From the NCBI GenBank assembly GCA_028554795.2, contig CM068830.1, forward strand, positions 46,328,227 to 46,392,226: DNA of 64,000 nucleotides, written 5' to 3'. This DNA is from Sinohyriopsis cumingii. Lineage: Eukaryota; Mollusca; Bivalvia; Unionida; Unionidae. Under the pieces are notes generated by a model that was not told where the DNA came from, made no database searches, and saw nothing but the letters and a program-made list of their open reading frames with translations. This document shows, piece after piece, positions 1-12,041 of the stretch. Positions within the stretch are counted from its first letter, which is position 1, and each line of letters begins with the position of its first letter. The position numbers and the translations under genes are program-made.

Positions 1-970
1 AACTAATAACAGCTCATTTTCACATCATTTTAGGAATGAACAGATCATTGGGGGAACAATATTTAAGACAACGTACACTATCAATGAAATGGATTTTTAT
101 GAACAGGTAGAGAACGCGGTGCAAAAAAAGAGAATAAAGTACCGTGATTGGCTAAGCATGGACAAAGAGTTTAATTCTTGCTTAAACATCACATTGCCAA
201 GGAATGAATACTCTGTCATCAATATCATTTCCAAATCAGGCTTGGGAAATTCCTCAAAGCTGCTGCACATCATGTGCGAAACAAAACAATTTAACTGCTT
301 TTTGGTTAAACTTCCTGGAATAAATCAACATGCCTGATGCACATAACCAGAAAGACTATATTTCAATGGACATGCTACAGAACCAGTTTTAAAATCAATG
401 TGACAAGCATGATGCTACATATCAAACAGGACCATTTTATATATCAAGCCACTCTGCTGTAATACATTTCTTGATGATGTCAGTTATTCAACACGAAGAA
501 CAACCAAACATGGAAATGCACATACTGAGACGCTGGCAGTTGAAATGCACAAGGTAGTATCAACGGAAAGTGAAAATATTTTGGATTGTATTTTATATTT
601 CAACATTATAAATGGAACATCTATTTGATAATCTGTCCTCAACCCATGTGCTTAGCATCCACAACCCAAGTTGAAATGAAAGAGAAGGTAAAAGTCTTCA
701 TTTTTTTTTATATGGCACCTCAGCCTCACTTTAGCTATATGGTATTAGCTCAAAAAGTATGGACATCATAACAATACATGCCTCAATGCCTCTGTAAGAA
801 TCAACAGTCTTTCAAAGGGGCTGATGTTCATTTTGGTGAAAAGAATTTCCAACGTTCAAGATAAGGTCATTTCTTCCTTTTAACTGTTGAATGTTTAAAC
901 CATCTTAGTTTAATTTAGGATCAACTAAAAATGTCTTTCAGTAAAGAATCCATGCAGCTATGTCCATCTT
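1..970. other. Unassigned sequence with a short coding-like stretch
   Basis: A possible acceptor (TTTTAG, ending near 34) is followed by an open + frame to about 337 that contains NEQIIGGTIFKTTYTINEMD and MDFYEQVENAVQKK. I do not recognise the protein. It could be an exon end, a transposon relic or chance. The remaining 600 bp is AT-rich and I see nothing in it. Confidence 0.25.
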
Positions 971-974
971 CAGG

Positions 975-1500
975 ACTAGAGAAAATGATTTTCAAGTTGT
1001 AACTGTGGCAGCCATATCAGGCATCAGATCAGTATCATTTTCATTAAGGACCAACTAGATAACACAAGAGGGCTTCAAGTGAGAACACCATTTCAATATG
1101 ACTTCCCATTTTCTTGGAGCAGCGATAAAAAGGGTTTCAAGATGGCTGCTTTGGTGGCCATAGGGGACCTCAGATTAGTACCAGTCATTTTAGGACCAGC
1201 TAGACATCATCAGAAATTGAGGGGGGGGGGGGGGCAAGCTGAAAACCATATATTGATAGGACCCACCATTCAGGAATAGTGATAACAAGATCTTCAAAGT
1301 CGCTGCCATACTGGCCATCAGATCAGCACCAATTTCATATACTAGACATCACTGGAAGTCTTTTAGTGAAAACCCAATGTTGATATGATCATCCATTCAG
1401 GAGGAGTATCAATAACAAGTTTTGCAACTGGAATAAGGCTACCTGCCAATTGTCTGAGCAGCACCACTTTCATATAGAACCAACCATACCATGGGATGAA
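975..1500. repeat. Degenerate ~145-bp tandem repeat
   Basis: Four diverged units begin near 980, 1123, 1279 and 1408. Each has a version of 'aacaag-tt-caa-atggctgcc...ggccat', then 'agatcagtacca--ttcat' and 'ggaccaactaga'. The copies are too diverged for a recent array. No coding function is supported, though the segment gives short chance open frames. Confidence 0.55.
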
Positions 1501-1977
1501 CAAGTACACAAAGTTTCATGGCAATCCTCCAAGTCCTTTGGTGATAATAAACTTGTGCTAACAGGCAGACAACTGACAAAAGACCTAGAGGTAAAATGTG
1601 AAAAACTCCTATCAATGACTAAAAGATCTAATATGGTCATCTACATATGAATACAAACATGCCTATTAATTTACACAGGTCTATCTTGAGTGATTTTAGG
1701 TGCATCGTTCAAAAGTTTTAAAAAAGGAAACAACTGCAGCAATGGCATGAACAAAACAAGATAAGTCATCTACATAAGCTTATAAATATACTAAATTTAA
1801 CTGGTCTTTCCTGAGTGGTGCTCGTACAATATTGCCAACAAGCTCCTCAGATAGACATACTTGCATATATATGGACAGATGAGACCAATTCAAAATGCCA
1901 CCTCTGGAAGCAGTATCGGTATAAAAAAATACTTAATAGGATGAAAATATGATCAAGTCTATCATCTGGCTATGAGA

Positions 1978-2140
1978 ACAAACATAGCTCAGATGGCAGC
2001 CAAATGAGCTCTGAGACTCATGGGTTCAATACCCACCCAGGGTTGGCTACCTCAGTGTGTCCTTGGAGAAGACACTTGCCTACCATTTTCTTGGTATGAT
2101 AATGTTAAAAATGCTATTACAACCAACAAAGAAACAACAC
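1978..2140 (+). mobile_element. tRNA-derived SINE, old copy
   Basis: A tRNA-like head with a box-B-like GGTTCAATACC is followed by 'ggttggctacctcagtgtgtccttggagaagacacttg' spread over 2040-2085. The same head and body occur at 47248-47410, so this is a dispersed SINE family. It sits in the EIF3A intron downstream of the last visible exon, in antisense to the gene. Confidence 0.6.
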
Positions 2141-2295
2141 AAATTTATTGATACGAATAGACTAGCAAATTTTTATTAATTTATACAGAGTGATTCATGC
2201 ACAATCTTGCCAACAAACTTTTCTGATGTATGCATGGACAGACTTGACCAAATCAAGATGCCCTTGCTACACACAGTGAGGTTATAAAATATTAC

Positions 2296-2505
2296 CTCTT
2301 CATCCATGTTCTGCACAACTTTAGCTCCCAGGTCAGATTTTTTCAGTTGCTCAATTCTCTCCAATGCATGTCGTTTCTGAATCTCTTTTGTCTCCTCCTG
2401 TCTGCGTTGCATTTCTCTCTCCTGTGCCTCACGTTCCAATCTTGCCATCTCCAGCTCCAGGGCCCGACGCCGCTGCACCTCCTGTGCCTGGTATTCCTGC
2501 TGTTC
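2296..2505 (-). CDS. EIF3A: EIF3A exon g (last visible, coiled coil)
   Basis: The exon has 70 in-frame codons from a CTGTTCAG acceptor to a GAAGAG|GTAATA donor. It is a Glu/Arg/Gln-rich helix with [19 protein letters not shown], matching the human ERLEQIKKTELGAKAFKDI. The next exon would start with the equivalent of LEELDPD; it is not seen in the 2.3 kb left in the window. Confidence 0.92.
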
Positions 2506-5500
2506 CTGAACAGAGAAAGACATTGAAGTTAGCTTCCTGTGCATTCTTGCACTGAAACTGGACAAGAACAAGCAGTTACACTAAACCAGTTTAGTGTTAG
2601 TAAAATATGTATACCTATACATCAACCCCCCCCAACCCCAATTCAAGCCCCAAAAAGTTTACATATGTGAAGAAAATTTAATCACTGCAGTACTAGATGG
2701 ACATTCCAGAAGGTTCTCTACATTTGCTTACAAATATATGTTGAATATGATCTGTATACATCAAGTAGTTTTGTGTTACCTTGCTAACAAACTTCTCTGG
2801 AGAGATCAATAGAAGGATGACTGAATGAACAGAAGGACAGAACAAAATGAAAAGGACCCCCACTGCTTGCATAAGGGTCACAAAAATTTAAGATCCAGTA
2901 CTATCTTCATTGAGCAACAAAATTATACATTTTATACACACAGTCTATTCTTTAACTTGAAATGAAGAAGTGAAATTCTGACCCAGCTTTTGAAGAAGAA
3001 AAAAATTCAAAACATGGGGGTGAGGTGTAATTTTTTCTTTGCAATTTACAAAAATCGGCATTTATATCGAAAATATGTTATAGTAGTACAACCTAATGGA
3101 TTTTGCATTCGATGACAAAGTGAACTAGTATGAAATTTTATTTAAGTGCTGGCAGGAAATGTACAGTATGTGTGAAGAAAACTTCAATCAATGAAAGTGT
3201 AATTTTTTTTAAATACAATAGTTAGTTGCATGAACTAATTTTCTCCATTAAACTCACTCTTTCTTCATTGAGGTGTTCCAGCTCCTCTTTCCTGTTTTCA
3301 ATGATCTGTCGTCTCTCGAGGATGCGAGCATGTTCCTTCTTGGCAGTAAGTTTGTAACTGTTGACGATCTGGGACTTCAACTCCTCTCGCTGAACCTAAA
3401 AGTAATTACATATAGGAAACCTGACAAAAGATAGAAACTCCTGGGTTAACTAGAGTCTTGGTTTCAATGTGTCAGAATACATCAAAACCAAAACATTTTA
3501 TAACATGACAAGTAATCTGCAACACAATGTCTGCAACACAATGTCTATCATAAAATGGGGCAATTTTGTACAAAATTATTACTTCCAAAGCTCCAAATAC
3601 AACTCAAAATTCTAGCACTGAAATTATGCCATTAATGGGGCTTTCATAACTTCTTTTATCTGAATTATACATTTACAGTGTACTTTAATATCATCTTGGT
3701 AAAGTAAAAAACATTTTTTTCAAGCAGAAGTAAATTCAGCAAGTACATAAAACAAACAAAAGTAACAGCAGCAATATATTTGAAAATTTAGACTAACTTT
3801 GTGTTCTTTTGGTTGTAGAATGGTGATGGCCTTGTGAAGTGCACTGGCCATGAAGGTCAGTTGATTGCGTATCTGCTCACTGGGCATGCTTTGGATATAT
3901 GGACCCTCGGGAACTTCCTCCTTGTGTGCCACACCCAGGTCTGTGCCAAAACTGAGTGAGCTGTTACGATGGTCAATCCTTACCTAAAAATGTACAAATG
4001 ACTTCATATTCAGCATTGAGCATGTTAAATCAGTCTAACATCTTTCTCACTTTATTCAGTTGTAAAAAACTTGTACAGATTGTCAAGTATAATACTTGGG
4101 TCTGAATGCATGTAAACCATGGCTAACTGTATGAAGATGAGATTTAAACCTTCCCTAGGAGATAATATGGAAAATTACCTGCAGTTCCAGCATCTTGGCT
4201 GCATTGACTATGATCCTTTCCAGTCGGAACTTAGTGGTGAAGGGAACCAGAGCAGCAAATCTGGAGAAATCTATGGTTTGATACACCTGGGAAACCTGCA
4301 GGAAAAAGCATTTAAGTCCTTAGGTTATCAAATATAGCATTATTGCAAAGCCTTTCAATGGCACTTTCTGCATTTAGGTCAGTTAATTCATGTTAAGTGT
4401 GGGAATAGGTAGAATTCAGTTACAAAACAGAACAGCTGCACAAAGTGTATTCCCTGTCTCTCCTCTCTACTATTAAACTTTAGTGCTATTTAAAAAGTCT
4501 AAAGCAAATGCTACAAGATGCAAACCATGCATAAACAGCCCAAACTATGCAAGTTTTTCCCCCACAGAACAAACACATCGTAAGATATTTGTATTCATTT
4601 AATGGTTATTTTGATACAGTCCTATGACACCTATGATCAATAAACTGGTACGGAGACAGGTTATCTTGACCAGATATTCAAAGCTGCAGCTGTTTCAATG
4701 CATGTATTGAAGCTCTCTAGGCACACATGTACAATAATGACAAAAGACAGGAATGCTACCATCTACCTTGCAAGTTCTTAAAAAGTTAACCAAAAGTCAA
4801 ATCTGCTGAGTGGCACTATATGACTAACCTGTCTAAGAACCCTTGTGACAATAATATCTTCCAGTGCTGGAACATACTGGGCTAGATCATCATTCTGTGT
4901 GATGAACTCAATGGATGACTTGACACGTGAATGGAGTCGTAAGGGGTGAAATTCAACCTCCAGGTTGCGGTACAAGTTCTGAAGCTCAGGATGTACATGC
5001 TGCACTACTCCATACTTTGCCTTAAAAACAAAACATGGAAATGAAACTTAGCTTCCTTTGGTGCCACACAGTCAGTGCAGTTAAACATAAAACACTTGTA
5101 TGATTGTAAACTAACTCTTAATCATTTAAGTAATGTACTTGCTGGATTAATTTAAAAAATGCTTGAAATTTGATGAAATGAAGTACCAATGGTAAAGCAA
5201 TTAACAAGATGCATGAGTGGACCCTGAAACTACACGTGATTCACATCTGCCTAAACGCCACATACAAGTGCAATTGGCTGAGACACTTTGGTTGGAAGGT
5301 TGCCTTCTGCAGAAACTGTTTTCAATTATGTTGATTTGTTATCATGAAAACATTTTGTTGTTGTTGTTGTGGGGTTTAACGCCATTTTTCAGCACACAAA
5401 AGGCTATACATGGCGGCCAGTATTAATGGTGGAGGAAGAACCCAGGAAAACCTCAGAAAGAACCACCGACCCACGAGAAGCTACTGGCAAGCTTTCTCAC

Positions 5501-8500
5501 ATACCCACATTGGCTGAATCCGAGACTCGAACTGGCGCAGACAGAGGTGAGATGGCAGTGATCCGTAAAGGAGAGCGCTTTAGACCACTCGGGGCCCCCA
5601 AAACATTTTGTACCTTCAGTCAGATTTGATTTCACATCAGCATTGTGCAATATTTAAAGGTCTTTATGCTTTCTATCCAAGTTGGTCTAATTCTGCTGAA
5701 CAATGTTTTTTGATAAATAGGTTCAATTTTTTATATTTTTTATATAGTAATGACAACCATATTTTGATGGTGTAATCTGTAAATAATAGAGGTCTTCAAG
5801 CTGGGATGTTTTAATGTCAAATTTGGTCTAAATTTATTCACTGGTTGCTCAGAAGACATTTAAAGTTTTGTCAACCATATTTAAAGAATGGTTGGTATCA
5901 TTTGTTAACAATAAAACCCTTCATGCCAGGATATTTTCTGTCAAATTTGGTCAAATTATGTTGAGCAGTTTGGCAGAAGTCTTTTACAGGTTTTTCTTGG
6001 TATCATTTGCTGACTATAAAACCCTTCATGCCATGAAGTTTTTCGTCAAATTTGATCAAATCCTGTTTGAGCATTAACAAACTTATGCTGATGGACAGAC
6101 AGATAACAGACAATAGATAAAAGACCATACCAGTCCTGACGAGTCCATCTCAGTAAGGCAGTTGATGTTTTCCCACAAGTTTTCAGTAAGGTGTTAAAAA
6201 AAATATCAATAATTGCAATGGGTAAAGCTGGAATACATAATCAAAAGTTTGATGCATCAACGATAAGCATTATGTTCAAATAAAAAGTTTGTCAAGTACA
6301 CATAGACTTTATTTACCACTAGTACAGTTGCACAAACTCTAGTTCTAAACCATATGCAGCTCAAGGGCTTGTTGCTATCTCACAACTTTATATAATTCCT
6401 GGAAATTCTTTCCCATTTCACATGACAAAGGCAATATTTCCCTCCTCGAGACATACTCAAATTGGCACATGATGTCCAATAAACGTAACTGCGTCCTTTC
6501 CAGCTTTCATTCACATGAATCTGAATATTCCTTTTTATTCTTCTGTGTTGATTATTACCACTTTTCAAGAGGCTTATATTCCCTTTCATCTTAAACATGC
6601 ATCGCTTTCTGGACGCCATTTTTAACAATTCTATAATCAACAATTTGATCATGCAGATGCTTCGCATGAACAAATAGGTGCAGTTTTAAGCATCAGAGGT
6701 GCTGCTGTGCAGTTAGTCTGGTTCCCTGACTAATTTCACACATTTTAAGATGAAACCCGGATCTAAATAAAACACAGCTGAACCAATTATCCAGATTTTT
6801 TGACAACGATCTATTTTCATAGTTTTTGCTAGGATGCCATGTGTATTTTAAGGGTTATTTTCTTAAGACTTTTAGCAAAATTGTAAAAGTTGGCAGGTCT
6901 GCCATACCATAAGCTCTTCTAGCCCATGTTATTGTTAAAAAAAAGAATAAACAACTTGTACAAAATCCATTCAATTTTTATGACCAAAATTTTCTGTGTA
7001 ATTATGATATTGCTATATTGGGAAGAAAGTTATGATGGATGTGTTTATTGGACAAAACGACTATCAGACATGATATGGTCAGACATATTTCATGGCTTCA
7101 CAAATCTTTGTGCAAATATACAAGTGGCTGAAGAAAATATCCTCCTAAGACACTACACACATATATATATCAGGGATCGTCCTGGGCTTCGCCAATGTCG
7201 CAAATTGCGATTTTTTTTCCTTATTGGCGACAAAGATATCCCATCTGGCGATTTTTTTGGCGACATACTTTTTGGTTATTTAATTTGTACATACAATCAT
7301 GGATTTGGACTGGATAAATTAAAAGCGAGAACAAAAGGAAGCCACAAACTTGACTAAGCATTGCATTGGAATCAATCTGTTACACAAACGATCCTTTGTT
7401 CGTATTGACAAAGCCATCTTTACAGTGCATTGTTACGTCATAATCTGCTTATGCTGACATCTGGGCTGAGTACTGTATGCTGTGATACAGTCAATCATGC
7501 TACCGCACTATACCTACAACTGACCGACTTCTGAAGACGCGAATAGAACAGATACAATTAAATTGTATGGCTAATCCTTCTGTGTTTTTTTTTTTTTTTT
7601 TATACATATACCAATACAATAGTTTTGCTAAACCTTCATAGAAAACTTATAACCTTTGAAGTACCGACTGTGTATAAATACAAAGCAAATGGAAAAAAAT
7701 CTCAATCACAATTATATCTGTCGCCAGTGCAGCATTTTACTCATTGATCTTTTCCTTTTGCCATCAATTCCGTGTTACGGCTGCAGAGACTTAAACTCCG
7801 CAACAAGAAATAGCAAAAAAAAAAAAACAACAAAAGTTTTGCATAATTAATAATAATTATTTATTTCTCAAAATACAGGAGTGAAAGAATCCCTAAATTG
7901 GGTGTGAATTTACGCTTATATATACGGTCCAATATTGCCAGGTGTTGACTCGTGTAAGTTTCATTCGTGGGAATGGAGATCCTATTTTTCTTGTCGAGAA
8001 AATTTATACAGCATTCAGTGATCATTCTTGGGATTTAGGAAGCAATTTGCTACAAGCTTTGTGAAGCTAGCCATAAAGTTGGGGGGGGGGGGGCTGCTGA
8101 GAGACTACTGGTGTCACCTGTCAGCACTGTAGACTGTGAACGTGGATTCAGTAAGATGAACTTCATAAAAACTGACATCAGAAATAAGCTCTGCATCTCA
8201 TCTCTCGAGAATTTAATGAGAATCAACATGTACAGATGTGAAAAATTAGACTTTGAAACTGCATTCAACAAGTGGGCAACTCTAAAATCGCGACAGATCT
8301 TCATGTAACAGTTTGTAACATTTTGTTAATGCTTGTTGTAATTAAAGTATTAACTAATCCATCTTTTGTAATTTTCATTGCCTGTTACATTAATAGACTA
8401 AATTAACACTTGGAAAAATGTACACTACTTGTTTTGGCGACACTTTTTGAAAATTGGCGACAAAATATTGAGGTTGGCGATTTTTTTGGCGACAGCTTTT

Positions 8501-10682
8501 TAAAAGCCAGGACCATCCCTGTATATATTTTAGTAATCGGCCAATCAACAACTTCCAAATCACTACACTGTTTCATGTACTCCATGCACCCAAATTTAAT
8601 CTACTATCTAAAAATGATTTCTTTGGATCTGCTTTAAATATAAACTCTCCAAATTCTTACATCAGCCAGTGCATGAGCAAATTTAAAACAAATTTGTTAC
8701 ATACAACATACACTGGTGCTGAAATATCACACCCAGGCACATGCATGCACATACATATACCTTTTTTCTTCTCATTTTTAGACTTTTATCAAGTGGACAG
8801 CAGAGGACTGACCAAACCCCATACCTTGATGCCCCAGACTACACATATCTTAAGCAAGAGAAGTAAAATTTTCCAGGTTTAGTGAAATCAATGAAAAACA
8901 CTTCATGAAGTCAGTTCAGTTTCATATCCAATGTGTTTTTCATTAACATAAACACCTGTATTTCACAAGACTGACTGAAATTCACCTTCATTTCCTGTAT
9001 CTGATTCATCATCAGATCTGTCAACAAAGTCCAGCATGCAACATCTTGATGGCATTTGGTTTTAACATCCTTGATGTCAAGCGAGTTAAAAATGTGATTT
9101 CAGGGAGGATTTATTAAATAACCATAACAGGCCAATTAACAATGAAAGGGAATGGTGTCATATTTTATTTGATACATTCGACACACACCACATGTTAACT
9201 GCTATGATAGCAATGGATAGAAATTTCCCCCATTCCAACAGTCTAGTGACAGCAGGGAGTTTAGCGATCCATTGTCAAAATCAGTCCTCTGGTTAATGGA
9301 TTAGCATTAATTTCAAGCCCTGCCTTTCTGCATGTAGCAGTTATGATTTTTAGTCTCTATTTTAAAATAATCCACAATATCTTAAGACATGTGGCAAACA
9401 ATATTTGGTCAAATTAAAGTGGTAAAGAAACTATATAGACCATATATTTGTTAGTTTCCTTTATAGGCACTTATGACCTCTCACAACAAAAAATCTGGAA
9501 TAACTCCTTTCAATAAAACGTTTAATTCAGTATCGATAAACAACTTTACGTAGGAAAAATCCATATTGTAACACTGCAGGTATTATGAACTTAGGAATGA
9601 AGAGATTTTGTATATAATCATTACTTCCATATATGCCAAGCAGGGGCCAGGTTTCATGTGACAGACTACAAAAATGTATCATTAAAACAGAAGTTATTGT
9701 GAACAGTCTATGACAAAAAAAAGCCATATCTTTGAGTTCTTGGTGCCCATTCTGACCAAACCGGTTCAAAACAACACGTATCTTAAATCTGGCATAAACT
9801 AATCATATTAACTGAGACACTACATTTTTCAGTATGTACCTATCAACAGTTTTTTTATGGATTGTTGGGACAGCCAGCATACAGCAAGGGTTATATGAAT
9901 TTCTATCTCTTTGGGTGTGATCATGTATGTATTTATATCACACCAACAATAGACTTACAATGTCCTTGATTAGTCCCTGTCTATTAGGTGGGGTCTGCAG
10001 CATTAGAAGAGTTGCTAATCGTTTCGTCTTCTCCACTGTGCTCTCCTCCATCTCCAAAAGGGCGTCAATTGCATTCCGTGAGGCTGGGATTGGAACAGCA
10101 AGTGTAGCACACAGCACACGAGATGCCATTCTGTGATAAACAACCTTATTCTTTAATTTCTTGCACATATATGTGAAACTAGGTGAAAAAAATTCAGAAC
10201 TTCTACTTCTATAGTAATGGCTGCATGATTATTTTTTTACAAGCTGAGTACATGTCAAAGCATTTTCTGCATATCTTTAGATAATATCCATTGATTACTG
10301 ATTAAAAATTTTGCTGCATAACTTCAATAATGAATTTACTGCTATCAATTGCTGCATAATGCAACCACACACAAATATTATAAAAGCTAACTCAAAGAAA
10401 TGTTTTCACTTGGAAATATCTTAAAATATTGGTGAAGAGTTTAAACAAATGCTCATTATGTGATGGCAATAACCTCTGAAGTTCCTCAGGAGACAAGTTC
10501 TTTCTCTGTTCCTTGGAGAGATGGAACAGCCGATGCAGGGTGCTGGCATGGAAAAGAGGGTTTCCAGACTTCCAGAAAACTAGGCCCAGCTTCTGGTAAT
10601 AGTTGGCCATCAGTGATGGACGAGGGGCTTTCTTGGATAGCTGGATCAGGCCATGTATGTCCTCCACTGCCTTGAATGCTTC
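2296..10682 (-). CDS. EIF3A: Eukaryotic translation initiation factor 3 subunit A, seven internal exons (partial gene)
   Basis: eIF3a is the largest subunit and scaffold of cytoplasmic eIF3, which loads mRNA and initiator tRNA on the 40S ribosome. Seven minus-strand exons (10682-10474, 10130-9959, 5020-4829, 4295-4179, 3983-3798, 3395-3258, 2505-2296) have AG/GT borders and consistent phases and add up to 1224 nt, about 408 residues. Short matches to the human protein that I recall include [32 protein letters not shown] and KRLATLL. They place the segment at roughly residues 250-650 of about 1380: PCI domain, then the start of the charged helical region. The first exons would lie beyond 10682 and the C-terminal exons below 2296; neither was found. 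Introns carry transposons, but no disruption is seen in any exon, so the gene looks functional. Assignment is from remembered family sequence, not a search. Confidence 0.95.
3258..3395 (-). CDS. EIF3A: EIF3A exon f (start of charged helix)
   Basis: The exon has 46 in-frame codons between a TTTTAG acceptor and a GAAAGA|GTGAGT donor. It begins [16 protein letters not shown], includes [20 protein letters not shown], similar to the human KEHQRILARRQTIEERKE segment, and is rich in Glu, Arg and Lys as expected for the eIF3a coiled coil. Confidence 0.9.
3798..3983 (-). CDS. EIF3A: EIF3A exon e
   Basis: The exon has 62 in-frame codons. It begins [16 protein letters not shown] and contains the strongly conserved [11 protein letters not shown], ending LQPKEHK before a GTTAGT donor. 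This is the linker after the PCI domain that precedes the long charged helix. Confidence 0.93.
4179..4295 (-). CDS. EIF3A: EIF3A exon d (end of PCI domain)
   Basis: The exon has 39 in-frame codons from a TCCTGCAG acceptor to a CTGCAG|GTAATT donor. It reads [19 protein letters not shown] and continues through [15 protein letters not shown], equivalent to the human VSQIYQSIEFSRLTSLVPF segment, the winged-helix end of the PCI domain. On the opposite strand a 72-codon open frame exists that is only a shadow. Confidence 0.93.
4829..5020 (-). CDS. EIF3A: EIF3A exon c (PCI domain)
   Basis: The exon has 64 in-frame codons between a TTTTTAAG acceptor and a CAG|GTTAGT donor. It includes [11 protein letters not shown] and [18 protein letters not shown], matching the human LYNWLEVEFNPLKL and QQYVPQLQ segments. 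The intron separating it from exon b is about 4.9 kb and contains a DNA transposon, a hAT remnant, and old repeats. Confidence 0.93.
5347..5611 (-). mobile_element. tRNA-derived SINE with 12-bp target duplication
   Basis: The SINE body runs 5359-5599 (241 bp) and both sides carry AAAACATTTTGT (5347-5358 and 5600-5611). On the minus strand it has a tRNA-like head (GTGGTCTAAAGCGCTC, then GTTCGAGTC as box B), a central block resembling the metazoan SINE domain with 'ttttcctgggttcttcctccacc', and a tail ending 'aaaaatggcgttaaacccc' plus (AAC)n. This is the common molluscan SINE type. It is inserted in the intron between EIF3A exons b and c, in the same orientation as the gene. Target duplications are perfect, so the insertion is fairly young. 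Confidence 0.85.
5690..6100. repeat. Degenerate ~110-130-bp tandem repeat
   Basis: Three diverged units share 'cttcatgcca', 'tttgtcaaatttggtcaaatt' and 'ggtatcatttg--aacaataaaaccc'. The array ends where the 783-bp transposon copy begins. Noncoding. Confidence 0.5.
6120..6902. mobile_element. Non-autonomous DNA transposon, copy 1 (~783 bp)
   Basis: Aligns over its length with 12810-13602, sharing for example 'cctgacgagtccatctcagtaaggcagtt', 'tttaccactagtacagttgcacaaac', 'catgcatcgctt-ctggacgccattt' and 'ggttccctgacta'. The right end is the intact GTTGGCAGGTCTGC; the left end is degraded. It has no transposase. It lies in the intron between EIF3A exons b and c. The superfamily cannot be named from the ends. 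Confidence 0.8.
7171..8521 (+). mobile_element. Decayed hAT transposon (1351 bp)
   Basis: The ends are CAGGGATCGTCCTGGGCTT and, in inverse, CAGGGATGGTCCTGGCTTTT, with an AT-rich ~8-bp duplication (atatatat / tatatatt) on the flanks. Both ends carry subterminal copies of TTGGCGAC and GGCGATTTTTTTGGCGAC. The inside keeps only a transposase C-terminus. It lies in the EIF3A intron. Confidence 0.85.
8111..8308 (+). pseudogene. hAT transposase C-terminal dimerisation segment (remnant)
   Basis: About 65 codons read [35 protein letters not shown] and a Phe/Trp-rich end, the hallmark of the hAT C-terminal dimerisation region as in the ZNF862/KIAA1586-like group. The catalytic part is absent: upstream sequence within the element shows stops and low-complexity runs. 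Not functional; a fossil piece of element 7171-8521. Confidence 0.85.
8530..9955. other. EIF3A intron, nothing further recognised
   Basis: AT-rich intronic sequence between the hAT remnant and exon b. I see short chance open frames only, no RNA gene and no recognisable repeat family. Confidence 0.5.
9959..10130 (-). CDS. EIF3A: EIF3A exon b (start of PCI region)
   Basis: The exon is 172 nt, from a TATCACAG acceptor to an ATT|GTAAGT donor. Its first base completes the split Arg codon of the preceding exon, then it reads [15 protein letters not shown], ending GLIKDI. The human counterpart reads MSTRVLLATLSIPI. Phase matches exons on both sides. Confidence 0.92.
10474..10682 (-). CDS. EIF3A: EIF3A exon a (first visible)
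   Basis: The exon opens after a TTTGCAG acceptor with [12 protein letters not shown] and closes with EELQR split by a phase-2 intron at AG|GTTATT. It is 209 nt. It encodes the helical repeats that lead into the PCI domain, including the motif FHASTLHRL shared with the human protein. The reading frame stays open past the donor, so an open-frame caller will overshoot to about 10392. Confidence 0.92.
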
Positions 10683-10689
10683 CTGCAAA

Positions 10690-12030
10690 TCACACATACA
10701 AGTTTCTTCTCACACTTACAGTTTTGAGAGTCCTAATTTTACATATAAAGTCCCAAGCTGATTTTCACTTATCAAGAGTCAGGTATTCTCCCACTAAAGT
10801 GGTCAAAGATAAAAAAAAGTAATCCTGTAAGTAAATTATATTTCTCCAAGAATACTTATAAATACAAAAAAACTCTTTTTGTCCATACATCACAGATTAT
10901 CTCATTTGCCTCAACTAATCTGCCCAATTACATCCAATGTTTATAAATGCAACTTTGAGCAAAACCTACAATGCTTGCATTTGTGGGGAATGGAAGATGG
11001 ATTGATAGTAATGTTATCAGGCATGCATTATCAGGGAAACAAGCTTAATAAAATTTACTTTCCGTGTCAAACATATTACCTGGTCACAGTAACATTCGAA
11101 GAACAGGTAATGGGAGGAGGAAATGCTTCAGCATCCAACCTCTAAACAATTCACATCACAGTACAATGACTATTCTAATGACTGGGTGACATTCCCAGCA
11201 AGATGGCAGCATGAATAAAGATTATGCATTTATATTCATGTGAGGGGGATTATTGTGCAATCTTAGAGTCATACCTGATCCCACGATAGTTAAAAGCATA
11301 CCAATCTAATAAACCGCTTCAGCCAAGTGGCCAAATCTTGTGGGGATTTATCTCCCTTTCCTTATTTAACCATTAGGAAGAGCCTTTCAGAGTAAAACTG
11401 CACAAATTCCCCAAGAGTGCATGTACCAAGCTCTGTAGCTTCAGCTCTCTATAGCTCAATCAAGAAAGTTGTTAAGATATTTTTATTGCATACAAATGGA
11501 TAACCCGATCTTTTATACACAAAACTGCTTGCATCAATTATATGCATGTGGTTCAGATACAAAGACATCACATGCAGTACACTCATCCCATAAGCTAAAG
11601 CTAGTGTCGTCATGAAGCATAGTTCAAGACCTGGGCTTAAATCTGGAGGAACTGAGCCCTGGGAAGACTCAGGCAAGGTTCTTTTTGGAAATAAGACAAG
11701 TAACCAGGATGTGGATATGTGGAAACTGGACAAGTTAGAAAGATCCTTGTTGTGACTATCATCTCTTCTACAACGTTTCCCATGATTGTTAAAGGGGCTA
11801 GCTTTTGTTGTCAAAGAAGGTAAAAATGAACTTGCCCTGAATGCATCACTTCCCTTGTATGCCTTCAAAGTGGTGGGTGGCTATTTCTTGAGATGCTCTC
11901 CACAAATAAAGCACAGAACTTCTCCACTATTTTGACATTATCAGAATCACCTTCCCTTGAATGCTCTCAATCCAAGTACACAAGGCTTGGAGAAGGACCT
12001 TTATTTCCAGGATTTATGTGAACAGCCTTC
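10690..12030. other. Unassigned sequence upstream of EIF3A exon a
   Basis: The preceding EIF3A exon should lie on the minus strand somewhere beyond 10682, but I could not find it here. A 139-codon minus-strand open frame (11868-11449) and an overlapping + frame with LEELSPGKTQARFFLEIRQ near 11620-11690 match nothing I know. Confidence 0.3.
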
Positions 12031-12041
12031 TCTTGCACCAT

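Noticed and set aside
2364-2555. Pro-rich open frame on the + strand
   Set aside because: Antisense shadow of EIF3A exon g.
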